Shown: positions 27,349 through 36,673, numbered from the stretch's first letter. The stretch is DNA of 64,000 nucleotides from Xanthomonas dyei (GCF_002939865.1 NZ_MDEE01000007.1:1-64000), one strand, 5' to 3'. Program-made: numbers and translations. The notes: generated by a model from the sequence alone, not told the origin.

Positions 27349-28593
27349 GTGAAACTCCTCGACAAGCTCGCCGTCCTTGCCGACGCCGCCAAATACGATG
27401 CCTCGTGCGCCTCCAGCGGCGCGAACAAGCGCAATTCGCTGGGCACGGGCGGCATCGGCAGCACCGAGGGCATGGGCATCTGCCACTCGTACACGCCCGA
27501 TGGCCGCTGCGTGTCGCTGCTGAAGATCCTGCTGACCAACTTCTGCATCTTCGACTGCGCGTACTGCGTCAATCGCGTGTCCAGCAATGTGCGCCGCGCA
27601 CGCTTCACGCCGGAGGAAGTGGTCACGCTGACGCTGGATTTCTACAAGCGCAATTACATCGAAGGCCTGTTTCTGTCCAGCGGCATCATCCGCAACTCCG
27701 ACTACACCATGGAGCAGCTGGTGGAAGTGGCGCGGCAGCTGCGCGAGGTGCATCGTTTTGCCGGCTACATCCATCTCAAGACCATTCCCGACGCCGCGCC
27801 CGAGCTACTGGCGGCGGCCGGCCGTTATGCGGACCGTCTTAGCATCAATGTGGAGTTGCCGACCGAGCAGGGCCTGACCTTGCTGGCGCCGGAAAAAAGC
27901 GTTGGCGGCATTCGCTCGGCGATGGGCGAGCTGCGTTGGCGCATCGAAGAAAACCAGCTGGAGCGCAAGTCCGAAAAGGTGCGCCGTGCCAAGCCGCCGC
28001 GCTTTGCGCCGGCAGGCCAGAGTACGCAGATGATCGTTGGCGCCGACGATGCCAACGACCGCGCCATTTTGGACACCAGCCACAATCTCTACGGCAATTA
28101 CCGCATGCGCCGGGTGTATTACTCGGCCTTCAGTCCGATCCCGGATGCATCGTCCAAGCTGCCGTTGCAGGCGCCGCCGTTGCAGCGCGAGCATCGGCTG
28201 TATCAGGCCGATTGGTTGCTGCGGTTCTACGAATTTTCGGTAGAGGAAATCGCGCCTGCACAATCCAGCGGCATGCTGGACCTGGATGTGGACCCCAAGC
28301 TGGCCTGGGCGCTGCGCAATCCGGAGCGATTTCCGGTGGATCTGAATGTGGCGCCGCGTGAGATGTTGTTGCGGGTGCCAGGGTTGGGTACCCGCAATGT
28401 GGAGCGGCTGCTGTTGTCGCGCCGGCATGCGCGGTTGCGGGTGGGCGACCTGGCGCGGCTGCGGGTGCCGATGAAGAAGCTGCTGCCGTTTGTGAGTGTG
28501 CTGGACCATCATCCGCGCCAGCGGCTGGACGATCCGGCGCGGTTGCGCGCGCAGTTGGCGCCTGCGCCGCGGCAGGCAAGTTTGTTCGATTGA
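27349..28593 (+). CDS. putative DNA modification/repair radical SAM protein
   Basis: A 414-residue radical SAM enzyme starting at a GTG. The 4Fe-4S cluster motif is CIFDCAYC (Cys66, Cys70, Cys73). The conserved opening YDASCASSGANKRN...GICHSYTPDGRCVSLLKILLTN matches the family found next to UDG-like genes. The C-terminal about 80 residues carry a helix-hairpin-helix (VAPREMLLRVPGLGTRNVERLLLSRRHARLRVGDLARL), a non-specific DNA-binding fold. It is related to spore photoproduct lyase-like enzymes. The next gene, 320 bp downstream on the same strand, encodes UdgX, the known partner. Probably a DNA-lesion enzyme; substrate unknown. Confidence 0.88.
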   Translation: MKLLDKLAVLADAAKYDASCASSGANKRNSLGTGGIGSTEGMGICHSYTPDGRCVSLLKILLTNFCIFDCAYCVNRVSSNVRRARFTPEEVVTLTLDFYKRNYIEGLFLSSGIIRNSDYTMEQLVEVARQLREVHRFAGYIHLKTIPDAAPELLAAAGRYADRLSINVELPTEQGLTLLAPEKSVGGIRSAMGELRWRIEENQLERKSEKVRRAKPPRFAPAGQSTQMIVGADDANDRAILDTSHNLYGNYRMRRVYYSAFSPIPDASSKLPLQAPPLQREHRLYQADWLLRFYEFSVEEIAPAQSSGMLDLDVDPKLAWALRNPERFPVDLNVAPREMLLRVPGLGTRNVERLLLSRRHARLRVGDLARLRVPMKKLLPFVSVLDHHPRQRLDDPARLRAQLAPAPRQASLFD

Positions 28594-28917
28594 TGCGCCT
28601 GCCTTCTCCCATCGGGAGAAGGTGCCTGAAGGGCGGATGAGGGGGCGCCCGCAGGTATGACCTGGACGTTCCTGATTGCTGCCACGAATCCCCAACTTCG
28701 GTCGCCGAATCCCTGCTCCACGAGTTTGGGCGCCTTGCGGCGCGGGCGACTTTTGTGTTGGCAAACGTCACCAACACCGCCATCGCCTGATGCGATCCTG
28801 CGCGGGAGCGACGAAGCGATACCAACTGCAAAAAAAGCAGCAATACAGATGCAAGACACAACCAGAGTGCCGGCGACGAAGCGACAGCCGGATCGGAAAT
28901 CTTGAGGTCAGGTGGAC
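28594..28917. other. gap with a dispersed hairpin repeat
   Basis: At 28604-28640 it carries CCTTCTCCC-ATC-GGGAGAAGG followed by TGCCTGAAGGGCGGATGAGGG, one copy of the intergenic repeat that also occurs at 54 kb and 60 kb. The remainder between the radical-SAM and UdgX genes shows no gene. Confidence 0.6.
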
Positions 28918-30360
28918 ATGATGTTCAGCGCTGAGGTCGAACCACCGTGGAGTTTCGAGGCGTGGCGTGCGCTAGCGCGGGCAGCGTGGTGCGCGCAGGT
29001 GCAGCCGGACGATGTGGCGTGGAACGGTGGGGCGCAGGGCGGGTTGTTGATGGGGCAGGGGTTGCTGGAGTTGCCGGCGACCGTGCCGCCGCCGCGGGTG
29101 TCGGCGGACTTCATGCAGCTGGCTGCATCGGTGCTGTGCCATCGCGATCCACAGCGGCACGCGGTGCTGTACCGGTTGTTGTGGCGAATCGCCTCCGGCG
29201 AAAAGGCGCTGCTGGAGCGCGCCACCGATGTGGATGTACACCGCCTTCGGCAATGGCAAAAGGCGGTGCAGCGCGACACCCACAAGATGAAGGCATTCGT
29301 GCGCTTTCGGCGGTTGCCTGGAGAAGAGGAAGATTTCGTGGCCTGGTTCGAACCCGAGCACTGCATCGTGGATCGGGTGGCGCCGTTCTTCGCGCGGCGG
29401 TTTGCCGGCATGCAGTGGGCAATCCTTACGCCATACCGCAGCGTGCGCTGGGATGGCGAGACGTTGACGTTCGGCGATGCGGCGGTACGGTCGCAGGTGC
29501 CGGCCGACGACGCGCAGGAAACCCTGTGGCGCACGTACTACGCGCACATCTTCAATCCTGCGCGGCTCAACCCCACCATGATGCGGCAGGAAATGCCGCA
29601 GAAATACTGGAAAAACCTGCCCGAAGCGGCGCTGCTGCCGGAGTTGATCCGCGAGGCCGGTGTGCGGGTGCGCGAGATGGCCGAGCGTGCGCCCGAGCCG
29701 GTGCGGCGGCGCGTACCGGTGGCGCCCGCGCCCGCCGTGGAAGTTGTAACGCAAAGTCTGGCGCAGCTACGCACGGCCGCACGCGATTGTCGCCGCTGCG
29801 AGCTATGGCAACCGGCGACGCAAACGGTGTTCGGCGAAGGGCCGGACAATGCATCGGTGATGGTCATCGGTGAACAACCCGGCGACGAAGAGGACCTGAG
29901 CGGGCGTCCGTTCGTGGGCCCGGCCGGGCGTCTGTTCACCATGGCGCTCGGCGAGCTGGGTGTGGACCGTCAGGTGTTGTACGTGACCAATGCGGTCAAG
30001 CATTTCCGTTTCGAGCAACGCGGCAAGCGGCGCCTGCATCGCAATCCGGAGCGTGCGCATGTGCAGGCATGTAGTGGCTGGCTGCATGCCGAGCGTGCGC
30101 AACTGCGGCCCGCGCAGATCGTTTGTCTGGGGGCGACCGCCGCGCAAGCGGTGCTGGGGCCGGGCTTTCGCTTACTGCAGCAGCGTGGGCAGTGGCAACG
30201 GCTGGACGACGGCACGCCGGTATTGGCGACCGTGCACCCGTCCTGGGTGCTGCGACAAGGCTCCGAGGAGGCGCGCGAGGAAGGCTATCGCGGCTTTGTG
30301 GAGGACCTGCGGCAGTTGTTGGCGCCGCCGGGTGCGGCAAGCGATCTTTCCAAGGCATAA
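28918..30360 (+). CDS. UdgX-type uracil-DNA-binding protein with DUF4130 domain
   Basis: A 480-residue fusion. Residues about 35-235 form DUF4130 (FRRLPGEEEDFVAWFEPEHCIVDRVAPFFARRFAGMQWAILTP). Residues about 275-475 form a family-4-like uracil-DNA glycosylase with GEQPGDEED (about 317) and HPSWVLR (His440). Four cysteines (CRRC, QACSG, IVCLG) suit an Fe-S cluster. The insertion KHFRFEQRGKRRLHRNP contains the UdgX-specific R-loop, whose histidine (here His374) is known in mycobacterial UdgX to bind covalently to the uracil-derived abasic site in DNA. ATG 28918 was chosen for its GGTGG spacing; GTG 28912 is also possible. Confidence 0.9.
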   Translation: MMFSAEVEPPWSFEAWRALARAAWCAQVQPDDVAWNGGAQGGLLMGQGLLELPATVPPPRVSADFMQLAASVLCHRDPQRHAVLYRLLWRIASGEKALLERATDVDVHRLRQWQKAVQRDTHKMKAFVRFRRLPGEEEDFVAWFEPEHCIVDRVAPFFARRFAGMQWAILTPYRSVRWDGETLTFGDAAVRSQVPADDAQETLWRTYYAHIFNPARLNPTMMRQEMPQKYWKNLPEAALLPELIREAGVRVREMAERAPEPVRRRVPVAPAPAVEVVTQSLAQLRTAARDCRRCELWQPATQTVFGEGPDNASVMVIGEQPGDEEDLSGRPFVGPAGRLFTMALGELGVDRQVLYVTNAVKHFRFEQRGKRRLHRNPERAHVQACSGWLHAERAQLRPAQIVCLGATAAQAVLGPGFRLLQQRGQWQRLDDGTPVLATVHPSWVLRQGSEEAREEGYRGFVEDLRQLLAPPGAASDLSKA

Positions 30361-30385
30361 AAAAAGCGCGTGCAAATGCACGCGC
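30361..30385 (-). terminator. intrinsic terminator (minus strand), possibly bidirectional
   Basis: GCGCGTGC-AAAT-GCACGCGC (30366-30385) lies directly after the UdgX stop. The A-run on its left is a T-run on the minus strand, so it terminates minus-strand transcripts best, but the stem probably also ends the udgX message. Confidence 0.65.
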
Positions 30386-30412
30386 ATGGTGTCGGAGAAC
30401 AAGACACCAAGT

Positions 30413-30438
30413 GAGGTCGCCGGCATGCCGGCGACCTC
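30413..30438. repeat. 26-bp perfect palindrome
   Basis: GAGGTCGCCGGCA and its exact complement form a 26-bp palindrome with no loop, 53 bp beyond the udgX stop. It could be a terminator-like or protein-binding element; there is no U-tract. Confidence 0.5.
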
Positions 30439-30660
30439 GTTACCGCCGCTTCGCGGTTGGGTCGCGCGTCTTGCAACTGCACGCGCATGAATCGGCGCAT
30501 CGATGGGCCAGTGGACACGACCAACTCGTGCCTACAACGATCGCCCACCGACGCCATGCAATCACGCAGCAGCGAATGCGTCGCTAAGTGCCCACCGACA
30601 AACATGCGAGCCGTTTGCATCGGTGGGATATAGGAGCATGCGCCAGCGATCTGCCTGCAG

Positions 30661-31218
30661 TTACGGCATCAGCACCTTGTCGATCACATGGATCACGCCG
30701 TTGCTCTGATTGACGTCGGCAATGGTGACGGTAGCGGTGTTGCCCTTGACGTCGGTGAGGGTGACCTTCTTGCCATTGAGCTTTGCGGTCAGCGGCTCGC
30801 CCTGCACGGTGGTCAGCGTGGCGCTACCGCCGCCAGCCTTGATCTTGGCGATCAACGAGGCCGCGTCCACCTTGCCCGGTACCACGTGGTAGGTCAGCAC
30901 CTTGGTCAGCGTCGGCTTGGATTCGGGCTTCAGCAGCGTGTCCACCGTGCCGGCCGGCAATGCGGCAAACGCAGCATTGGTCGGGGCGAAAACGGTGAAC
31001 GGACCCGGGCCCTTCAGGGTGTCGACCAGGCCAGCGGCTTTGACGGCGGCCACCAGCGTGGTGTGGTCCTTGGAGTTGACCGCGTTATCGACGATGTCCT
31101 TGGTCGCCAGCATCGGCGCGCCACCCACCATCGGATTGGACGCAGCGTAAGCGGGAGCCATCGCGCTGGTGAGGGCAATAGCGGTGGCAATGGCAAGCGA
31201 CTGGAATGAGGTCTTCAT
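30661..31218 (-). CDS. secreted fasciclin (FAS1) domain protein
   Basis: A 185-residue protein with a cleavable signal peptide (first 25 residues, ending AYA). Residues about 40-183 are one FAS1 domain. Its two conserved boxes are FTVFAPTNAAFAAL (H1) and VIHVIDKVLMP at the end (H2), with the central YH motif in VLTYHVVPGKVD. Such proteins mediate adhesion or cell-surface interactions and are often secreted in plant-associated bacteria. It stands alone, with a hairpin 270 bp downstream that may end its transcript. Confidence 0.92.
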   Translation of the reverse strand: MKTSFQSLAIATAIALTSAMAPAYAASNPMVGGAPMLATKDIVDNAVNSKDHTTLVAAVKAAGLVDTLKGPGPFTVFAPTNAAFAALPAGTVDTLLKPESKPTLTKVLTYHVVPGKVDAASLIAKIKAGGGSATLTTVQGEPLTAKLNGKKVTLTDVKGNTATVTIADVNQSNGVIHVIDKVLMP

Positions 31219-31613
31219 GAGGCATCGATCCTTTGGGTGAGCGATTACCTGGATGGCAATCGTGGATCTTGATACGCGGCCAGATGCGGCGCGGATGCAT
31301 CACGCGTTTTTTACATAGAGATGCTGCGCTGCAACGTCGTCGCACTGCGCCATAGGAGCCGCGATCGGGTGGCCCTTGGTTGAGTCCGTTCGATCAGCGC
31401 TGGCCGCACGTGCCGACCGACGGCTGGAATACCCCATGGCGAAACCGCAGTGCAGGCGCGCGCGATCAGGGTGTGGCCAACTCCATCGGCGCCGCCGCTA
31501 TCGCACACCTCCCTAATGCTGCACGAATGTTCGCGATTGGCAAAGGCGACGCCGCTCAGTGCGATTAGTCTTGATGCCCTTGCGTGATAATCATTTCTAA
31601 GGCGCTGTAGACC
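31219..31613. other. 395-bp divergent region, no recognised gene
   Basis: This divergent promoter region lies between the fasciclin gene (minus) and a secreted protein gene (plus). I see no gene or repeat. Confidence 0.4.
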
Positions 31614-32267
31614 ATGAAGTCCAAAAAAAGCGAATTCAATCGACTGGCGCTGCCGACAGTGTTGGTGGCAGGCGCGCTGGCGTTATTTGGCACTGCACAC
31701 GCATCGGCCGTCAGGCCAACGCCAACGCCAACGCATGCGCCATCAGCGACCGCGGCTGCCCCTGCGAGTGGCAGTTATCGACCAGGGCAGAAATGGATTG
31801 TGCCGGGGGAGTGGGAATTCACGGTTGATTCTGCGCGCGTGGCCAAGGTCAAAATCCCCAACTATGGCGGCGGCTCGTGGGTTCCCACGCAAGTGATCCT
31901 GCTGACCTATCGCTACAAGAACATCGGATTCGACGACAGCGCCAACTACAAGGACGGCGGGCCGTCGACGCTGGCGTTTTCGAAAGCACATATCGACGTG
32001 TCCGATGCCAACGATGCGGACAACGGCGGCGCAGGCAATTACCCCGTGCACATCAAGCTTGCCGGAGATGCTGACGGTCAGACGCCCGGGAAGGAAATGG
32101 TGGGTGCGCAGTGGCCGTACGCCTTCAAGAAGAAGGTCAAGGCGGTCAAGGTGACGGTGAGTCACTACGACTCGAAGCTGAAACTGCATGAAGCGACCTT
32201 CCTGGTCCCGGTCGAGGGCGCTCGGCAATCGACGCGGCACGCGAACAGGCACGTTCGCCACAGCTGA
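31614..32267 (+). CDS. secreted protein with probable Ig-like fold
   Basis: A 217-residue protein with a signal peptide (about 31 residues, ending AHA-S) followed by a Thr/Pro/Ala-rich linker (VRPTPTPTHAPSATAAAPAS). The mature domain, about 60-200, has a beta-rich pattern: WIVPGEWEFTVDSARVAKV, VILLTYRYKNIGFDD, YPVHIKLAG and KAVKVTVSHYDSKLKLHEATFLVPVEG. This resembles DUF4352/DUF5067-like immunoglobulin-type domains of secreted proteins, but the match is weak. No catalytic motif is seen and the ribosome site is weak. A 19-bp near-perfect palindrome (32291-32309) lies just downstream. Confidence 0.65.
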   Translation: MKSKKSEFNRLALPTVLVAGALALFGTAHASAVRPTPTPTHAPSATAAAPASGSYRPGQKWIVPGEWEFTVDSARVAKVKIPNYGGGSWVPTQVILLTYRYKNIGFDDSANYKDGGPSTLAFSKAHIDVSDANDADNGGAGNYPVHIKLAGDADGQTPGKEMVGAQWPYAFKKKVKAVKVTVSHYDSKLKLHEATFLVPVEGARQSTRHANRHVRHS

Positions 32268-32737
32268 TCCGCGTTCGGCCAATCTGCGCGCGCATGCCGT
32301 CGGCATGCGCCGCATCGTGAACGATCACGTTGCCGGCTGCGTTCGACGGCACTGCGTTGCAGGCGAGCGAACCACTGTTGGCCTTGGCGATGGATCCATC
32401 GCTTGCGCGCTGCCCGCAACGCGCATCCGCATTGCGGGCCTGTTGCAGGGCCACCCTGGCGCTGCGCTTCATCGTGCTGCAGGCCATCTGTGTTGACGAA
32501 TCACCGCCGCACCGTTGTGTCGCGTGTCCTTCCGGCAGCCACGGTGCCTGATCGATAGACACCGGCCACAGCGCTGCAGCACCACACCCTGGAGGCGGTC
32601 ACCGCCACGGACCACGCCCAGGCCCAGGCGGTGCGGTGGTTTCATCGTCGGTTGCAAACCGGTATGTTCCCGTAGGTGCGTTGTTGTGCGTCGCGAGACG
32701 ATGCCGCACGTGCGGCCGTCTCTTCTTCCGGGTTTTT
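32268..32737. other. 470-bp gap with a palindrome
   Basis: It holds CGCATGCCG-T-CGGCATGCG (32291-32309), 24 bp past the previous stop, possibly part of a terminator without a U-tract. Otherwise no gene is seen before the antiporter. Confidence 0.45.
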
Positions 32738-34375
32738 ATGCATTCGATCGATGTCGTCCTCGCCATGTTGCTGGCGGTCGCGGCCAGCGGTTATCTGATC
32801 CGCATCCTGCCGTTCTCGCTGCCGTTGCCGCTGGTCCAGATCGCGCTCGGCGCGGTGGTTTCGGGCGTGTTCGATGCGGGGCATGAGCTGGAACCGGAGT
32901 TGTTCTTCCTGTTGTTCCTGCCGCCGCTGCTGTTCCTGGACGGTTGGCGTATTCCCAAACAAGGCCTGTTCCGCGACAAGGCGGCCATTCTGGAACTGGC
33001 ACTGGGCCTGGTGGTGTTCACCGTGGTCGGGGCCGGGTTGCTGATTCATTGGTTGATCCCGGCGATGCCGTTGGCCGTGGCGTTTGCACTGGCGGCGATC
33101 ATCTCGCCAACCGACCCGGTGGCGGTGTCCTCGATCGCCTCCAAGGTGTCGATTCCCAAGCGGCTGATGCACATCCTGGAAGGCGAGTCGCTGCTCAACG
33201 ATGCCTCCGGTCTGGTGTGCTTTCAGTTCGCGGTGGCCGCGGTGCTGACCGGCACCTTTTCGATCGCCAGCGCGTCGCTGACCTTCCTGTGGGTGGCGTT
33301 GGCCGGGCTGGCCCTGGGCGTGGCTACCACCTTCGGACTGAGCCGGATCCAGGCCTGGATCTGGCGCCACTTCGGCGAAGAACCCGGTTCGGCGATCCTG
33401 GTCAACCTGCTCACCCCGTTCGCCGCGTATCTGCTGGCCGAAGCCTTCCACGCCTCGGGCATCCTGGCCGCCGTGGCTGCCGGGGTGACCATGAGCTACG
33501 TGGAAATGGCAGGTAATGCGCCGGGCAATATGCGCCTGCAACGCTCGGCGGTGTGGGACACGGTGCAGTTCACCTTCAACGGCATCATCTTCGTGCTGCT
33601 GGGCGAGCAGTTGCCGGGCATCCTGGACGGCGCGGTGCGTAGTGTGCAGGAAGCCGGTCACCTCAACCCATGGTGGCTGGCGGTGTACGTGGCCACCATC
33701 AGCGCCAGCCTGATGGCGCTGAGGTTCGTGTGGGTCTTCCTGTCGCTGCGCTGGAACCTGTTCAAGGCGCAGCGACGCGGCGAGGCGCACGTGAGCCCGC
33801 CATGGCGGATCGTGGTGGCGGTGTCGCTGGCCGGTGTGCGCGGTGCGATCACCCTGGCCGGCGTGCTCACGCTGCCGTTGATGCTGGAGGACGGCTCGCC
33901 GTTCCCCGCCCGCCAGCTGGCGATCTTTCTGGCCGCCTCGGTGATCCTGGTGTCGTTGCTGGTGGCAAGCGTTGCATTGCCGCGGCTGCTACGCGGGCTG
34001 GAATTGCCGGAAGAAGAAGACGAGCAGCTCAAGGAAGATCTGGCAGTGAAGGCCGCCTCGCAGGCGGCACTGGAGGCGGTGGAAAAGCTGCGCCAGCGGC
34101 TGGTGCACGACAGTACGCATGCCGAGCGCTACAACGCGGCCGCCAACCAGGTCAGCCAGCGTTATCAACGCAAGCTCGGCGCGGTGGACATGGCCGAGAC
34201 CGATCCGGAAGAAGCCGGTGCCTACGAGCAGGCCCTACGCCAGTTCCGTCACGCTGCCCTGGTGGCCGAGCGCAACGAGTTATTCAAGCTTGCCCGCCGC
34301 CGCGAGATTTCCGACGATCTGTCGCGCAGGCTGGTGCGTAATCTGGATTTGATCGAGTCGCGCAAGCGCGCTTGA
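32738..34375 (+). CDS. Na+/H+ antiporter, CPA1 family
   Basis: A 545-residue transporter with about 12 hydrophobic helices in the first 420 residues. The CPA1 hallmarks are LFLLFLPPLLFLDGWR (helix 2), the ion site ISPTDPVAVSSI (about 115-126), LEGESLLNDASGLVCF and LAGVRGAITLAGVLTLPL. The C-terminal 125 residues form a charged cytoplasmic helical domain (EEEDEQLKEDLAVKAASQ...). It exchanges protons for Na+ or another cation at the inner membrane. The ATG at 32738 (MHSIDVVLAMLL) was chosen because upstream in-frame sequence is not hydrophobic. It is monocistronic. Confidence 0.9.
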   Translation: MHSIDVVLAMLLAVAASGYLIRILPFSLPLPLVQIALGAVVSGVFDAGHELEPELFFLLFLPPLLFLDGWRIPKQGLFRDKAAILELALGLVVFTVVGAGLLIHWLIPAMPLAVAFALAAIISPTDPVAVSSIASKVSIPKRLMHILEGESLLNDASGLVCFQFAVAAVLTGTFSIASASLTFLWVALAGLALGVATTFGLSRIQAWIWRHFGEEPGSAILVNLLTPFAAYLLAEAFHASGILAAVAAGVTMSYVEMAGNAPGNMRLQRSAVWDTVQFTFNGIIFVLLGEQLPGILDGAVRSVQEAGHLNPWWLAVYVATISASLMALRFVWVFLSLRWNLFKAQRRGEAHVSPPWRIVVAVSLAGVRGAITLAGVLTLPLMLEDGSPFPARQLAIFLAASVILVSLLVASVALPRLLRGLELPEEEDEQLKEDLAVKAASQAALEAVEKLRQRLVHDSTHAERYNAAANQVSQRYQRKLGAVDMAETDPEEAGAYEQALRQFRHAALVAERNELFKLARRREISDDLSRRLVRNLDLIESRKRA

Positions 34376-34436
34376 GGGTAGGGATTGGGGCGTCGTGAGT
34401 GGGGATTCGCAACAGCCGGGCAACGGCACGCCCGTC

Positions 34437-34735
34437 GTAGGAGCGCAACTGGGCGCGACGGGGCCGTACGTGCGGTGCGCGCTCATGCGCGCAGGAATCG
34501 GGAATCGGGAATCGGGAATCGCAAGAGCCAGGCCGGTAGCCACGGTCTTTTGTAGGAGCGCACCTGGGCGCGCCGGAGCTGTACGTGTGGTGCGCGCTTA
34601 TGCGCGCAGGGAATCGGGAATCGCAAGAGCCGGGCCGGTAGCCACGGTCTTTTGTAGGAGCGCACCTGGGCGTGACGGGCCGTGCGTGTAATGCGCGTGC
34701 TCACGCGCTGGTGAGGCGGGAGTCCTACGAGCAAC
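34437..34735. repeat. three tandem GTAGGAGCGC-type units
   Basis: The unit begins GTAGGAGCGCACCTGGGCG and contains GTGCGCGCTTATGCGCGCAG (a self-complementary stretch) and AAGAGCCGGGCCGGTAGCC. It is repeated at 34437, 34552 and 34654, with spacing 115 and then 102 bp. The third copy ends in GGGAGTCCTACGAG, which includes the inverted TAGGA motif. Units 1 and 2 end in tandem GGAATCG. This kind of element is dispersed between genes in Xanthomonas. Confidence 0.7.
34494..34521. repeat. heptamer tandem repeat GGAATCG x4
   Basis: Four exact tandem copies of GGAATCG lie within repeat unit 1; two more copies occur at about 34610-34623 in unit 2. Confidence 0.85.
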
Positions 34736-34848
34736 AGCAGCCGCAACCGCCATCACGGCGACTCGGGAGACACCATCCCATCTGCCCCCCTCCCATCGTC
34801 ACGGCGCAGCGCCTACCCTGTGGCGCTTATCGTCCCCGTGCAGAACCC

Positions 34849-35793
34849 ATGACGCCCATCGTTTCCATCCAGGGATTGAGCAAGACCTACGCCGGCGGTT
34901 TTCAGGCCCTCAAACAGGTGGATCTGGACATCCAGCGCGGCGAAATCTTCGCGCTGCTCGGGCCCAACGGCGCGGGCAAGACCACCTTGATCAGCATCAT
35001 CTGCGGACTGATCAACCCCAGCACCGGTACCGTGCTGGCCGATGGTCACGATATCGTGCGCGACTACCGCGCCGCACGCGCGAGCATCGGGCTGGTGCCG
35101 CAGGAATTGGCCACCGACGCGTTCGAAACGGTGTGGGCCACGGTGCGTTTCAGCCGCGGCCTGTTCGGCAAACCGGCCAACCCGCAGTACCTGGAAGCGG
35201 TGCTGCGCGAGCTCTCGCTGTGGGACAAGCGCAACAACAAGATTTCCACGCTATCGGGCGGCATGAAACGGCGTGTGCTGATCGCCAAGGCGCTGGCGCA
35301 CGAGCCGCGCATCCTGTTCCTGGACGAGCCCACCGCCGGTGTGGACGTGGAGCTGCGTCACGACATGTGGCAGATGGTGCGGCGCCTGCGCGAGCAGGGC
35401 ACTACCATCATCCTGACCACCCACTACATCGAGGAAGCCGAAGATATGGCCGACCGCGTCGGCGTCATCAATCGCGGCGAGCTGGTGCTGGTGGAAGACA
35501 AACACACGCTGATGCACAAGCTGGGCAAGAAACAGCTCACGCTCAGCCTGCAATCGCCATTGCACACGCTGCCCACCGCGTTGGCAGATTTGCCGCTGGA
35601 ATTGTCGGCCGATGGCAATAGCCTGATCTACACCTTCGACACCCAGGCCGAGCAGACCGGGATCGGTGCGTTGTTGCGCCGGCTCAACGAGCACGGCATC
35701 GACTTCAAGGACCTGCATTCCAGCGAAAGCTCGCTGGAAGAGATCTTCGTCAACCTGGTGCATGGCGCACGCGCTGCGGAGGCACACGCATGA
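34849..35793 (+). CDS. ABC transporter ATP-binding protein (ABC-2, YadG-like)
   Basis: A 314-residue ATPase. Walker A is GPNGAGKTT (about 38-46), the Q-loop is at LVPQELA, the signature is [15 protein letters not shown], Walker B is [13 protein letters not shown], and the switch His is in [15 protein letters not shown]. The last about 80 residues form the extra domain of ABC-2 exporters ([18 protein letters not shown]). The ATG at 34849 directly begins the ABC core ([14 protein letters not shown]). It overlaps the permease gene by 4 bases, so the two are co-translated. The pair resembles E. coli YadG-YadH; the exported substrate is unknown. Confidence 0.92.
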   Translation: MTPIVSIQGLSKTYAGGFQALKQVDLDIQRGEIFALLGPNGAGKTTLISIICGLINPSTGTVLADGHDIVRDYRAARASIGLVPQELATDAFETVWATVRFSRGLFGKPANPQYLEAVLRELSLWDKRNNKISTLSGGMKRRVLIAKALAHEPRILFLDEPTAGVDVELRHDMWQMVRRLREQGTTIILTTHYIEEAEDMADRVGVINRGELVLVEDKHTLMHKLGKKQLTLSLQSPLHTLPTALADLPLELSADGNSLIYTFDTQAEQTGIGALLRRLNEHGIDFKDLHSSESSLEEIFVNLVHGARAAEAHA

Positions 35794-36551
35794 ACCGGCA
35801 TGCGATTGCAGCGATCTATCGTTTCGAAATGGCGCGCGCTTTCCGCACGCTCACTCAGTCGATCGCCTCGCCGGTGCTCTCGACCTCGCTGTATTTCGTG
35901 GTCTTCGGTGCGGCCATCGGCTCGCGCATGGGCGACATCGACGGTATCAGCTACGGCGCCTTCATCATTCCCGGGCTGGTGATGCTGTCGCTGCTCAACG
36001 AGAGCATTTCCAACGCCTCGTTCGGCATCTACATGCCGCGTTGGGCCGGCACCATCTACGAGGTGTTGTCCGCGCCGGTGGCGTGGTGGGAAATCGTGAT
36101 CGGCTACGTGGGCGCGGCCGCCAGCAAGTCGGTGATGCTGGGCTTGTTGATTCTGCTCACCGCGCGGCTGTTCGTGCCGTATGAGATCGCCCACCCGGTG
36201 TGGATGCTGGGCTTTCTGGTGCTCACCGCGCTGACTTTCAGCCTGTTCGGTTTCATCATCGGCATCTGGGCCAACGGCTTCGAAAAGCTGCAGGTGATTC
36301 CGCTGATGGTGGTGACGCCGCTGACCTTCCTGGGCGGCAGTTTCTACTCGATCAACATGCTGCCGCCAATCTGGCAGAAGGTCACCTTGTTCAACCCGGT
36401 GGTGTATCTGATCAGCGGTTTCCGCTGGAGCTTCTACGGCAAGGCCGACGTGCACATCGCAGTGAGCACCGGCATGACGTTCTTGTTTCTGGTGGTGTGC
36501 CTGGGCGTGGTGGCGGCGATCTTCCGCAGCGGTTACCGGCTCAAGGCGTGA
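35790..36551 (+). CDS. ABC-2 type transporter permease (YadH-like)
   Basis: A 253-residue permease with six hydrophobic helices. ABC-2 landmarks include [37 protein letters not shown] near the N-terminus, [21 protein letters not shown], and the conserved [41 protein letters not shown] near 170-215. It forms the membrane half of the exporter with the preceding ATPase; its ATG overlaps the ATPase stop (ATGA). The operon is upstream of a structured intergenic repeat at 36.6-36.95 kb. Confidence 0.92.
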   Translation: MNRHAIAAIYRFEMARAFRTLTQSIASPVLSTSLYFVVFGAAIGSRMGDIDGISYGAFIIPGLVMLSLLNESISNASFGIYMPRWAGTIYEVLSAPVAWWEIVIGYVGAAASKSVMLGLLILLTARLFVPYEIAHPVWMLGFLVLTALTFSLFGFIIGIWANGFEKLQVIPLMVVTPLTFLGGSFYSINMLPPIWQKVTLFNPVVYLISGFRWSFYGKADVHIAVSTGMTFLFLVVCLGVVAAIFRSGYRLKA

Positions 36552-36673
36552 GCGGTGAGTGCAGTGGTGTTGTCGGCCGCATCCTGGTGCATGCCTTCGC
36601 AAGTCCAGGTCAAACGCATCGGAAGTCCAGGTCAAACGCTGAGTGGATCGAGTGCGCGGTGCCCGCGCCGCTT

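Larger units (their letters stand above)
30361..30660. other. 300-bp gap with two strong hairpins
   Basis: Between convergent genes (udgX-like and fasciclin) are two inverted repeats, listed separately. The rest shows no coding sequence. Confidence 0.5.
34376..34848. other. 473-bp gap filled by tandem intergenic repeats
   Basis: Between antiporter and ABC genes lie three copies of a roughly 100-115-bp unit (listed separately) and a heptamer repeat. No gene is present. Confidence 0.6.
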
